DNA from: Acheta domesticus
Taxonomy: Eukaryota; Arthropoda; Insecta; Orthoptera; Gryllidae
Assembly (NCBI GenBank): GCA_031308135.1
Contig: JAHLJT010009436.1
Span: forward strand, 145,211,216-145,275,215
Direction: 5' to 3'
Length of the DNA stretch: 64,000 bases
This document shows positions 33,052-44,677 of this stretch, in pieces. Numbering within the stretch: the stretch's first letter is position 1; each line of letters opens with the position of its first letter. Under the pieces are notes generated by a model, which was not told where the DNA came from, did no database searches, and was given only the letters and a program-made list of their open reading frames with translations. Made by a program: the position numbers and the translations under genes.

Positions 33052-36000
33052 GTAAGTTTTATATTTGAATTTAAAATTATGAACTTTTTAAGATGGCATA
33101 TATTTCCTTGAAAACTATATTTCTTGTTCCATTAATTTTTTCTAGTACTGCTTGAGTTGTGATCCGAATAAACCATGTTATATTTTTACGGTTTAAAGAA
33201 ATAACATTGATGTTAGATGTGGGTTGTCTGCCCATACTGTTCTGAACTTTCTACCACTACCTCTAGTTCCTAGTGCTCGACTGAACAATTTGCCTGGTTG
33301 GATGCCTCGTGATATTGCTGATGCTCATCTTGAAGGGGTAGGTTTTAGTGATTATGTACCAAACATTAGTATGAATTTAGAAGTATCAAGAGAGTCACAT
33401 TTTGGTTTCATTTTGCAGGAATTGAAAGAATGTTGTGGCAGAGTTTTTGTTGATTCAGCCCCAGAATTTTTCCCACACAGCCAAAAATAGTTGACTTTTC
33501 AGAAGTAGATGTAATTTTAATATCAAATTACTTATGTATGTTGGCTCTTCCGTATATAACAGAAGGAACAGGATTTTCAGGTGTTGTATATGCAACAGAA
33601 CCAACAATGCAGATAGGAAGGTACTTAGTTGCTTCTTTATTGTATTTAATTTTTTTGAATGTGTAAGTATATTCAAGATGCAGAACTTAGAGTTATAATA
33701 ATATGTATTTAGAAAGTTTATTTATGATAAAGGTTGTTTCTGGAAGAATTAGTTCACCACATTGAGCAAACTCCAAAGGCCACTTTGGCAAGTCACTGGA
33801 AAGAACATCTGCATGTGTTGCCTGCTCCTTTGTCAGACAGTTTGAAGCCAAGAAACTGGAGGCATATTTATGACATGAAAGCTGTGAATGACAGTCTTGC
33901 TAAGATTCAAATGGTGGGATACAATGAGAAACTGGTATGTTGCATATTGATTATTTTCATCCATCTCCCCTAAATCTCCCTGACAAAAAATAATTGAAAT
34001 AATTAATACTCATGTCAAGTTAGCAATGCTCAGTCTTTAACATGATTTAAAATCTATTGAAAGTAAATGAAGGGCTTGGGTCATTACAACAACAAGATAA
34101 GCCATGCCAGTCAAAGAAGATCTCCTCCAAACTCCTCATGCGTATGAATGAAATGAAGGCAGTTACAAAGATAAGCCACGCTTTCACCATAATCAAGATA
34201 ATTAAGATTGACAAGTTTTTAATGTTGTGGTACTTGCATTATCAGTAAGGAAATCTTAACAAAAATGTATTATAATCATTCAATTTGCATTGAACTGATT
34301 GTAATGATAACAATTTGTAGAGTCAGCTTATTAAATAAGTCAACTGTTAAATTTGTACATTAACATTTTTTTCAATAATGAAAATTTTCAGGAAATATTG
34401 ATTGAAGATTTTAAGCAGGAGAATGTAGATTTGTGAATTCAGAAAATAGTATTTTAATCCTCAAATGGTGACGTGAAACTTATTGAGCACAGATGGTGAC
34501 ATGGGGTCAATAATGGCACCTCACATTTTAAAACCATAAAACCAGCATTATTACAAAATTTGTGGCACAGAACTTTTGTATGGGTGTTTAAATCCCTTCT
34601 GCACACACTATCAAGCAAATCTATTGTCAATTGATACGGATTTTTGAGATAAGTCACTTTGTTTAGTTTGAGTACTCATGATTTTAGTGCTTTTGCAAGC
34701 TTTATTTGAATTTAGTTGCTGATATAAGGAATACTAATGTCATCAAAAGTTGTTCTCGAAAATGGACAGGAAGCTAATAAATATTAATGAACATCATCAA
34801 AACCTAATTATTTCACGATTTTGACAATGTCTAAAAATTAGCTTCACCGCATTCCTAGCCAAACAAGATATCTACAGGTTTGACACACTGGATGATGACA
34901 GAAAACACAGAATAAAGATATTTCTTTTGGCCTTGGACTCAGAGCATGTCTCTTTCTTTTTAAATCTGAAGTATGTTGTCAGCTTGGAATCTGCTTCTTT
35001 ATCAATCTTGCTACCAGAAGCTGCAGCTCTCGTGATAAATGTTCATTTAAAAGCCTTTCATGTAGATAGGGCTAGTTCTCTAGCAAGTGCAGATTTTTTA
35101 AATTACTTTTTAAGGTACCTGTGTGTGTATCATGCCTACATATGTATGTATCAGTCTTATACAATCAAAATGTTGACTGGAAGCTTTGAAAGTAGAATGG
35201 GCGATCCTGACATACTTGGGATGTGATGGTGATGTGGGGTCAATAATGGCACCAGACTGTTAAAGCAGTAGTTTGTCTAATAACCAATTCAGAAATTCAA
35301 AATGACTCCTGCAACAAGGAGGCTCTTGGAAACTGGCAAGAAGGTATAGAAGCTGCCAGCTTTCGCGGGTTTCATTTTATACTGTATTTTAAAGGGACCC
35401 CATATCACCATTTGAGGGTTAAAAAAACCAATTAATGGAAATAAAAAACTGTTAGAATGACCCCTTCTCACATAGTATCGTTGACAATTCACTCAGGAAT
35501 TATGTTGTAATTAGTAAATGTAAATTATAGGAATTGACGCTTGGCACAGTTACATATATGAACACAATTGACACCTGTAGTGAAAAATATATTTTGTTTA
35601 ATCCTTTTTTTCATTTCTTTAGGATATATATGGTGCCTTAGAAGTGACTGCAGTAAGCTCAGGTTATTGTTTGGGGTCGAGTAATTGGGTTATAAATTCA
35701 CATTATGAGAAAATTGCATATGTCAGTGGTTCTTCAACTCTGACCACACATCCCAAGTGAGTTTTCTTCATCTTATAAAATAAAATGATTTAATTTGTAT
35801 TAAATTTTCTAAATATGCAACTGGTATTTTCAGACCAATGGATCAAGGCAGCACTAAAGAATGCAAATGTTCTTATACTCACTGGATTGACCCAAACCCC
35901 AACTGCTAATCCTGATTCAATGTTAGGAGAGCTGTGTATGACAGTAGGTGAGTTCTTGTATGAAAGTGGTGTGTAGTTAATAAGAAGAAGATGCAATTGT

Positions 36001-39000
36001 CAAGGTCTTGAGAGAATCCAAAGGTATTATATGTGGTAAAAGTTATAAAAATGATTTAATGTTCCTCCAGTCAAGCCCTATTTGTAAAACCACCAGTCAC
36101 ACATTGGACTCGGTAAAACAGTGGATTTTCAAAATAATTTTAACTATCACTGTTACATTCAATTTGTTTAGGTATTTGTGTATTTTCATGTATTAAATAT
36201 TTAAAAATATCATTGCATGAAAAGAAATGGCCAATTTTCTCCAGAAAAAAATTCGTTGCCGGGCGCTGATAAAGAAAAGGTGGATAAAACCAGTTGTTAA
36301 ATTAAGAAAAAAAAATCCCCTAACACGTGGTGTAGCCAGAACTTCTCTTTCGTTGGTCCTTGATACCAAAAAACCAATTGAAAGGAAAACTCTGTCCGTC
36401 TGTGAACACTGCTAGTGCCTAAACCATACGTACGATTTCTTCCAAAATGGATATTGCCTGGTCGATCTGGTTCTAGTCGAAGCATGGAGATTTTGAAAAA
36501 AATTCTGTAAAATTTGGGGGTACTTTACATGAAGCCCCCGGACATTTTCAAAATTTTCTCAAAAACCTCTTTTAAGTTTTTCTTTAAATTTCCTGTAAGA
36601 ATAGAGTAAAATACACCTATTAAGGTGCTGTAGGTCCGATTTTCACGGATAACTCTGAAGTTTTGATAATTGCAAAAGTTTAAACATTTTTTGCCGTCTT
36701 TCTGCAACTAAAAAATTGAAGATAGATTTTTCTTTTAAATAAAATTTGTTGTCCAAAGTGAGTTCTTTCATTAAGGTCATGTACATTTTTTTTGAAAATT
36801 TTAGTACTTTTCGTGCAATATTGCGTATAATATGTGCAATTTTAAAAAAATATAAAAACAAGATTTTCTCAAAAATGGCTCCAAATTTTTTCTTTAAACT
36901 TTTGGTAGGTGTAGTGCCTAATGTATTTTATGATATGACAAAAACGCCATATTGCTCTATTCTTTTGTTTTTAAAAAATCTGAAAAATGTATGTTCTTTG
37001 ACTTGTCTCTCACATCGTTAATATTTACATTAGACTTGATTTGTTGACATTATTATATTAAGGAGTACATGGGCCTTAAATAGTTTCAAGTAAAGTTTCT
37101 CGAAAATACAACCGTTTTCTGGGAAAAGTAGCTCAAAATTCTGTACTTTCAGAAACGCTCAAATGCCATTTTCTCATATATGGCCACAAATTTTTTCTTG
37201 AAACGTTTGTAACAGATAGTGCTAATTACATGATAGCTATTTTACATGATGCTAATTTACATTAATATGATGTAAATTTTATTTTGAGTTATTTTTTGTT
37301 TTTTTCAAAAATTATATAAATGTAATTTTTTCGAAAGATCTCTCACATCTTTAATATGCACATTACCAGCAATTTGTAAAGCTTATTATATTTGTGAGTG
37401 TACGTGCCTCAAATAACTTCAAATAAAGTATTTTGAAAACTCAAAAATTTTCTGTGAAAATGAGCTTCAAATTTCGCAATTTTAGTAGCGCTAAAACACA
37501 ATTTTCTTTAAAATGGCACATAATTTTTAAAAGAAAATTGCCATTTAGGACTAGGTTTTTGTGTTCTTTAATATTCTAAAATTATTATATCCATTCTACC
37601 TATAGGAAACCGAAAAATTATGAAAATGACAAAAAAATGTACTTTTGGTGGTGATAGATGGCAGCTGGCAAGAAAGAGTATGTGGCAATTCCAAATAGCT
37701 AGCAAAGACCCAAGGAAATAGAAAACTAATACGAAAGTCTGTGCCATTCTGTTGCACCACTAGTTTTTAATGTAATTATATTTTGTAAATATTGTAAAAA
37801 ACATGCAACTGGTATTCCCACATTAACTCTTCTGTCTGTCTGAATTAATTTTGCTGTATGTGCACCATCCCTCTCAACGCACTTGCATGATGTATTGAGA
37901 CACTTGTGTGATATATTATAATTCAATATTAGAGCAAATGAAGAAAATGTAAGTAAACCAGAATGATGTGCTCTCAAATGAAGATGCACAGATATTGAGT
38001 AAATAAACCTATTTAAAAAATTTTGCTATGTAGCAAATATCAATTGTTCATTATTGTAACCTAATGTAAATTTTTCAGCTAACACACTTCGATGTGGTGG
38101 GAGTGTTTTAATTCCCTGTTATCCATCTGGTGTTGTGTATGATTTATTTGAATGTTTATCAAGTCATTTGGATGCATCTGGAATGACGTCCATTCCTATG
38201 TTCTTCATATCACCAGTCGCAGACACTTCATTGGCATATTCTAATATTTTAGCAGAATGGTAAGCAAGTATCAAAAATCTCAAATCTCACATATAAATGC
38301 CCTGTTAAAGTGCAAATAAATGATTGGGTTCACGTTATCTTCTAGCATTGTATGAGAATGAATCATCTTACATTAAAAATTATTTATTAATATTTTTCTC
38401 TTCATCTAGAAAAGTTTCATAATTATTTGTGAACTTTTTTTAAGGCTTTCAACAAACAAGCAAAACAAAGTGTACTTACCAGAAGAGCCTTTTCCACATG
38501 CATTCCTTGTAAGAAATGGCCGTCTCAAACATTTTAAACATATTTATACTGAAGGCTTCAGTACAGATTATAAACAACCATGTGTTGTGTTTTGTGGTCA
38601 CCCAAGTCTTCGATTTGGAGATGCAGTTCATTTTGTTGAATTGTGGGGTGGTAATGCTTTAAACACAATAATTTTTTACAGGTAAAGTACAATACAGATG
38701 TGTTTTGTGGATTAACTTTTAATTTTTGAATGGAACTATATGGAAAACAATTCAAATATTATAAAATAGTAGTATTATTACTTGAAAAGTAATTCCAATC
38801 AATTTTACTAATTTTCAATGCATGCATAAATTGAAAGCAAACTATGCAGCCTCCGGCCATGTGAGAATGGCCATGCAGAAGTTGAAAGAAAACTACTGCA
38901 TGAAATATGTAAATACAGTAGAACTCATTTAATAAATCCTGCTTAATAAAATTTCCTGGCTAATAAAATAAAAAAGAACTATCCTAAACCTTTTGTCATA

Positions 39001-42000
39001 TAAACAATGCATTTTAAACCTGCTTAATAAAAACATGCGTGATAAAATAACACACCTAATAAAACCTAATTTTTTCGTCCGAATCAAAGTTTTGCTTGGT
39101 TAATAAAATATAAGGAATTTGTAGTGTACATTAATTTCTCCAGTGTTTCAATTTCGGGAGATTTTTCTCTACTTCCTGGCTAATGGCACTAGTGACACCA
39201 TCCCTCATTTAAAATTAAAAACTGTAGGTAGGTAAACACATTGCACATGCGTTCAAAGAAAAGACCTGTTCAGCCAACTGCTTAAAGCTAAGGATCACTT
39301 CTCTTGACCTTGTTGTGGAACTCAGAAGGCAGCTGCTGTGCTGCAAAGTGTTATATACTTTTGTGTTTCTTTGTGGGATGCCCGAATGTATTGCATCAGC
39401 ATCATGTTTGCGTTGGCATTTTCGGCAAGAAGGTAAGGGTGAATTGCATTTATCTAAAGAAATATGGAAATGGCAACAGCAGTGAAGAGGAAGGCCCTTT
39501 CAATAAGTAAGAAACTCACTAGTTTGAAAGAAATCAATGGAAACCCTGGAGTAAAATGGGCCACAATTGCGGAAAAATTCTATGTTCTAATTGTGACAAT
39601 AAATACAGTTGAGAATATGCAGGAGTACATTTTTAAAAAATCCTTGTAATCCTGCTTGCCAGAATAATTAAGTCTTCAGAGCATGAGGAAGTAGAAATGC
39701 TGTTGGCTTAATTCAAAGAAAAGGGTGCTTTGAATATCCTGATTCAAGGCCCATTGCTATAGCAGAAGGTGGAAGAAATCACGCTTAAACTGAATGTGGA
39801 GTTCACCCCTTCAAATGGCTGGCTGGACCACTTCAAAAAGTGAGCCTGCATTTCGTACTACACCATCAGCAGAGAAGCCAAAGACATGAACCCAAGAAGA
39901 AATAGAAAATTGAAAAGAGCAAGTGCTTCCTCTATTAATAATGGATCAAGAACTACATAACATATTTAATGCGAATGAATCTGGTTTATTTTTAACCTCT
40001 TGCCTGAAAAGACATGCCTTCAGAGGAGAAAAATGTACAAGAAGAAAAACCCAGAAAGAAAGAATAACTGTTCTCGCCCGTAGTAACATGCATGTTTTGG
40101 AGAAGTTCCCCTAATAACAACAGGGAAATCAGCAAAATCAACATACTTCAGCAATTTGAAGTCTCTTGTGTGCAATTGCAGGTTCAGTAAAGCTGCATGG
40201 ATTACTTCTCAAATTTTTGAAAATTTCCTAAGAGCATTTGATAGGAGAATGGCTGCAAAGAATAGAAGAGTGACCATTGTGTAGCTCACCTAAAGGACAT
40301 GAAACTGACCAATGTGCAGCAGGAACTTTTGCCTGCAAACCCCACTGCTGTTTTACAGCCCATGGATCTAGGCATTATAAGGGCAGTAAAGCAGATACAG
40401 ATCTCTTGTGAAGCTTTTAATCAACTTTGAACTGGGCAAACATTTTTACTATCACTTTTGGATGAAATTTACATGTTGGCATCTATCTAGTATAACATCA
40501 CTGCAAAGACCATTAGAAATTGCTTTGCTAAAGCAGGATTCCCAATAGCTACAATAGATAATGATGAATTGGAGTGTGCATCATTGGAAGATGTTCAGAA
40601 GCAACTGAAAATTCCATCAGATGTCACATTTCAAAGTTATGAAAATGAAGATGGCCACCTTGCCCCATGTGAAATCAGAGACATCGTGCAGATATGTGAA
40701 GATATTCCAGCAAAAAACAACAGCATGATGATGATGATGATGGTGATGATGTAGGAGAAGAAAATGCACCCACATCTGCTGAAATTTTATAATGTTTAGA
40801 TAAGTATGCTGTCTTTTTGTTAAGCCCCAAGTGTTCCTGATGATGTTAGGAATAGCTTTCATATATTGCAGCAGTTTTCTGTTGAAATCCAAATGAAACA
40901 ATGTAGACAAACTACCTGGACAATTTTTTCCAGAGAGGTATTATTCCCCAGTAATGAAGTAATGTTTAATAAACACTAAGAAAATAAAAAACTTTCACTT
41001 TTTTACAACCCTTTTAATAAAATTTCCCTTGTAATAAAATCAATCTTAAAGTCTCAACAATATTTTATTAGGAGGGTTCTACTGTATGTGTGTAATTATT
41101 GTTATCAAAATATGGAGTTAAATATGGACTTAATATGATTAAAATATTATTTTACCATTGTCATTTTTTGTCAGTTGATAAACCTTCATCCTTAAATTCT
41201 GAAATATAACTTCTAATTTTACAGTCAGAATGTGCTTCTTTTGGCATTTTACACTGGCTTAATAGAGTGATTAATAGAACTGAACTAACCCATAGTATTC
41301 TGACTGGATTGTAACTGACAGTGAGGAACTGTATAAGTTGAATTCTGAGGTGGACCTCAGAATTCTGCGATGTCATGCAATTTCCAGGTGGCAGCCTCAG
41401 AGGGAAGGAAAGGGGGTACAGTGGATACTGAATTGAGGTGCATTTTCCAGACCATTGAGATCTCAAGATCATTTGTCACACAGTTCTCATACCTCTTCGC
41501 TTCCTCCCTTCACCCTGCAGAACACTCAGGCCCCTCAGACAGGGCCTCAGGGCCGGAAAGTGGATCTACTCATCACATAAATTAAAACATGAAGTTTCTT
41601 AACTTGCTTTCCCATTGTCAATTCTCCCTAATTTGCAAAAAAAAAAACAACTAATATTTAAGGAATTACTAAAACATTTTAAGCTCTTATTGTGGAGATG
41701 CATTTTTAATACTTAATGAAATTTCAGTGTTAAGCTTAATATGCTAGTATATGGACTGATATTGATAAGTAATACGGAAAATATATGGACTTTTATTGAA
41801 ATACGTACCAGAGCCAAAAATATGGAAAATAAATAACATTTTCCACTACACACCTTGGGAAACATTAAAATAATGCAAATTAGTATCAATATTAATTTAT
41901 TTAGTAAATATGTATTCACATAGAAATTCGTTCCTGTTAATAATATGTCCAATGCATGCAGAAGTTGTAAGAAAAACTGCCATGTGGGAGGTGTCCATAG

Positions 42001-44677
42001 TTTTATTAAGATATCCAGAAACTCAGGAAAAATCCAAAAACATCTAATTTTGTTCAGCAGCATTTTGCTATTGGAGGCTACATGTACTTCCTAATATTCT
42101 TCTCCAATAATTTCTAATTTAAGCATGTAAATTGCATTGTGTTTGGTTTTTTAAATAATTCTTGCTATAAAACTAGTCATGTAGGGATAGTCTTGATCAA
42201 AGGCGTTAATCTTTTAAATTAGTATCTTATACTGTAAACTCTCTGACTTTAACTTCTTTATGATGAAAATCTTTCAATAAAGTAGATATTACTTGTACTG
42301 GAGGATTATTGGGTTATCATTTAGCCAATACCCTCTGTATAATGAAACCTCTCGATAACGAAAAAAGTACTTATTCCCCTGAGTTTCATCAAGAGTTAAC
42401 ACTAATGTATTTAATGTATTGGAAAATTGTCATTCATTGCCTTTACTTTTAATACAGTGATCTGTATATTACAGAACCAGACTTTCCTTACTTTGGAAGC
42501 ATTAGCACCTTTCAGCCTTTGGCGATGAAAGCTGTACATTGCCCTATTGATACAAGCTTGAACTTCACACAAGCCAATAAACTAATCAGAGATTTAAAAC
42601 CAGCCACCTGGTTCTGCCAGAATCTTACAGACAACCTCCCGGCACAGCTCCTCATCGAATGGATCTTATTATAGAAACAGTAAGTGCAATTTACTGTTTC
42701 TTCTGAATACTACTTTTATTTAGAAATTAAATAATGAATATTTTTCAGGATAGGCCTCTCTTATCTTTCAAACGGGATGAAGTTCTCACTCTTCCTCTGA
42801 AGAGAAAGCAAACACAAGTGGATATGAGTCCTGAATTGGCTGAAAATCTGGTGCCAAAATGAAGTGAGATCAGGAGTAGCCCTTGCTACATTGACAGCTG
42901 CGATACAAGTGAAAGACAATAAGCACACACTCAAGGTATTTGATTTGAAAATATGATGAATTTTATTTATAAACTGGTAGAAGTATCCCGCTTTGCCTTG
43001 GTAATTATCACAATTGTCTATTAATTAGGAAAAGGAATTAGTTCTATCTATTGTGTATCTTCATCGTGGCCTGCCCTACCTCTTCCGGTCTGCCCCCACC
43101 CCCCACCCCTGAAACATGATGTATTATATTTTTTATTTAACATATTTTTTACAGCAAAATTGATCACATGATGTAAATATAAAATTCAAAATAAGAAAAA
43201 GGAAAGAACTATATGTCCATAGCTATATTAATTCACAATTCATGGTACAAATCTTTGCCTGTCACACAAATTGATAGATCATACGGGTCCCTAAAAAAAG
43301 TTCCTAATTAGAAAATCAGTTCAAATAACATTCTGTTTGTGTTGCACATGCATTTCACACAGCATTATTTATGTCATAATATTTGTGTAGCAAAGAAATT
43401 TCAGAAAGAGGTATAGTAGCAAAATGTGATAAGGAAAATGTGCAGTAGGCTGAAGTGTAGGAAATACTTTGATTGCAGTACAGCTTTTAAATTTATTTTT
43501 TAATGGCTTCTTTTTTTAAATTAAAGTAATGAAGTGAATATGTATTGTAGTGTATTAATTTGTAGATGAGTGTTTTCTGTTGCTAGAAATTCAAATGTGA
43601 ATAGAATTTTATTTAAATATTTTGTATCATAATTTACTGATATAAATTGAATAGATTTTGGAAGAACCAGAGAACCCTCCAGCCGAAAAAAATCACGAGC
43701 TTTAGAAGAAGCATTAAATAAGAAACCTACAAATTACACATGGGGAGTTCTAGACATTGATGAATTTATACAAAAAATTACCCAGGAAGGTATTACAGAT
43801 GCAAAAGTGGAACAAGTAGCAAGTGGATATATTATTCATTTGGTAAGATAATATTTTATTGGAGATCGTGTCAATGCTTTAGTCTAATTATTAAGGAGTT
43901 TGGATTTTTAGATTCTAAAAACACTTATTTTAGGCACCTGGAAAGAAGGACATACAAAATGAAAATGGGTAGGAGTATTGAGTAAATAGGCAACATTAAT
44001 ATGGTGGACAAAGCTTTAATAACAATTTTATTTTATTTTCTGGTGTTTAATTCAAAATTAAGAAACTTGTGCAGGTAATGAAATAAGTGAACAGCACTTC
44101 TGAAGTAGAATTTGTAAAGATCTGTATTACATCATTAGAAAATTCTAAATTAGAATTATTGATTGAAGACTTGGCCCTTGATTTGTGGCACAGAAAAAGT
44201 CAGAAAGTCAATAACATAGTTTGTTGTTGTTATTTTTGGTAGAATGTTGATTCCAAACTCTTCTGTCAGTCTGGGATTACATCCCTTTAGATTGAGTCTC
44301 TGAAAAAGGTGCTTTGAGCACAAAAGAAGTATGTTTAATTATTTTTGCTCATTCAAATACAGTAGAAAAAGAATCCAAAGTGTATCAATTGTAAGTTTGT
44401 TCTGCAATGTCAAATACTTAATTCCATATTGTGCCTGTTCTGCAGTTCATTGTGGAAACATAGTTGCACTTTGAAGGAAATATTCTAGTTATTTATGTAT
44501 CATCTTTATGTTGCTACTTATAAAAAGTGGGTGTAATGTTCTACTTTCTCTTTCCAGCCAAATGAAGATACACTCATTCAAGTTGAAGATTCATCAACAC
44601 ATATATTTTGTGAAGGTGATATGCTTTTAAGACAAAAATTAAGGACTATATTACTCCAGTGTCTCAACAAATTTTAA
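33043..44677 (+). CDS. IntS9: Integrator complex subunit 9 (IntS9), 12 coding exons
   Basis: Metallo-beta-lactamase/beta-CASP protein of the nuclear Integrator complex, which pairs through its C-terminus with the endonuclease IntS11. Exons: 33043-33051, 33146-33337, 33419-33620, 33733-33934, 35623-35756, 35834-35947, 38079-38259, 38445-38681, 42475-42679, 42749-42935, 43655-43842, 44558-44677. The spliced product is about 655 residues, close to the family's roughly 660. Diagnostic stretches: [80 protein letters not shown]. The metal-binding HxHxDH motif of active members is replaced by [12 protein letters not shown], as in known IntS9 pseudo-enzymes. About ten single-base indels break the frame, with no nonsense substitution or lost splice site seen. 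Introns hold three mobile elements or repeats. Confidence 0.93.
33146..33337 (+). CDS. IntS9: IntS9 exon 2
   Basis: Acceptor TTCTAG, then [11 protein letters not shown], and later [14 protein letters not shown] and ARLNNLPGW. There are two compensating frame breaks: an extra base near 33190 (ACGGTTTAAAG) and a missing base near 33218 (GATGTGGG). The end is placed at GAAGGG before GTAGGT. Confidence 0.8.
33338..33418 (+). other. 81-nt in-frame intron or alternative coding segment of IntS9
   Basis: Bounded by GTAGGT and TTTTGCAG with a pyrimidine-rich end, yet exactly 27 codons long and without a stop in the reading frame of both flanks. Family comparison favours removal (the flanks join as LEG-ELKEC), but retention would leave the frame open. 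Confidence 0.6.
33419..33620 (+). CDS. IntS9: IntS9 exon 3
   Basis: Encodes [17 protein letters not shown], then, after one missing base in the T run near 33468, [20 protein letters not shown] and [11 protein letters not shown]. It contains the degenerate metal-site segment. Donor GTACTT. Confidence 0.88.
33733..33934 (+). CDS. IntS9: IntS9 exon 4
   Basis: [20 protein letters not shown] through [14 protein letters not shown]. Splice phases match exons 3 and 5 without any indel. Donor GTATGT. Confidence 0.92.
34458..35418. mobile_element. Non-autonomous piggyBac-like element in IntS9 intron 4
   Basis: 961 bp between TTAA sites (34454-34457 and 35419-35422). The termini are inverted repeats: TCCTCAAATGGTGACGTG on the left, and on the right the complement of CCCTCAAATGGTGATATG. 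TTAA followed by CCCT is the piggyBac terminus pattern. Two subterminal direct repeats of the type GGTGACATGGGGTCAATAA occur at about 34494 and 35230. An internal 99-codon frame is not recognised as transposase. Confidence 0.65.
35623..35756 (+). CDS. IntS9: IntS9 exon 5
   Basis: Acceptor TTCTTTAG, then [20 protein letters not shown] and [12 protein letters not shown], part of the metallo-beta-lactamase fold. Frame intact. Donor GTGAGT. Confidence 0.93.
35834..35947 (+). CDS. IntS9: IntS9 exon 6
   Basis: Acceptor TTTTCAG, PMDQ, then, after one extra base near 35847 (CAAGGCAGC), [20 protein letters not shown] and LGELCMTV. Donor GTGAGT. Confidence 0.9.
36218..37763 (+). repeat. R1 repeat family, copy C, in IntS9 intron 6
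   Basis: The most complete internal structure of the family. The head has CCAGAAAAAAATTCGTTGCC and the end GCCATTCTGTTGCACCACTAG-like sequence. Blocks resembling TTTTCTCAAAAATGGCTCC recur at about 36547, 36873, 37171 and 37501, a spacing of 298-330 bases. There is no open frame of note. It lies in the same orientation as the host gene. Confidence 0.7.
38079..38259 (+). CDS. IntS9: IntS9 exon 7
   Basis: Acceptor TTTTTCAG, then [35 protein letters not shown] and [20 protein letters not shown], in the beta-CASP domain. Frame intact. Donor GTAAGC. Confidence 0.94.
38445..38681 (+). CDS. IntS9: IntS9 exon 8
   Basis: [20 protein letters not shown], then [20 protein letters not shown]. One extra T in the run at 38671-38677 shifts the frame just before the donor GTAAAG; without it the join to exon 9 (IIFTEPDF) is exact. 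Confidence 0.93.
38916..41084 (+). mobile_element. Degenerate pogo/Tigger-type transposon in IntS9 intron 8
   Basis: 2,169 bp flanked by TA at 38914-38915 and 41085-41086. The termini are inverted: CAGTAGAACTC at the left, and GGGTTCTACTG at the right. Transposase remnants on the plus strand: a CENP-B-like DNA-binding start ([17 protein letters not shown], 39470-39570), the first DDE block at about 39960-40060 where the usual NADETG reads NANESG (catalytic Asp to Asn), and [20 protein letters not shown] at about 40330-40390. The segment with the second catalytic Asp is missing near 40277. Several frame breaks make it inactive. TAATAAAA words recur in the subterminal regions. Confidence 0.85.
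41087..42474. other. Rest of IntS9 intron 8
   Basis: AT-rich intron sequence. A short stretch near 42340-42365 (AATGAAACCTCTCGATAACG) resembles a pogo-family terminus but has no partner. Nothing else recognised. Confidence 0.45.
42475..42679 (+). CDS. IntS9: IntS9 exon 9
   Basis: Encodes [37 protein letters not shown] and, after a frame break near 42604, [20 protein letters not shown]. Two more compensating indels near 42492 (extra T) and 42513 (missing T) scramble a short stretch between them. Donor GTAAGT. Confidence 0.88.
42749..42935 (+). CDS. IntS9: IntS9 exon 10
   Basis: Acceptor TTTTTCAG, then [26 protein letters not shown] and, after one extra A near 42858, [20 protein letters not shown]. 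Donor GTATTT. Confidence 0.88.
43655..43842 (+). CDS. IntS9: IntS9 exon 11
   Basis: ILEEP, then, with a missing base near 43680, [20 protein letters not shown] and [20 protein letters not shown]. Start of the C-terminal domain that contacts IntS11. Donor GTAAGA. Confidence 0.85.
44558..44677 (+). CDS. IntS9: IntS9 exon 12 (stop codon)
   Basis: Acceptor [27 protein letters not shown], then [15 protein letters not shown] and TAA. The final LNKF matches the end of the family. Confidence 0.94.
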   Translation, partial: PNEDTLIQVEDSSTHIFCEGDMLLRQKLRTILLQCLNKF

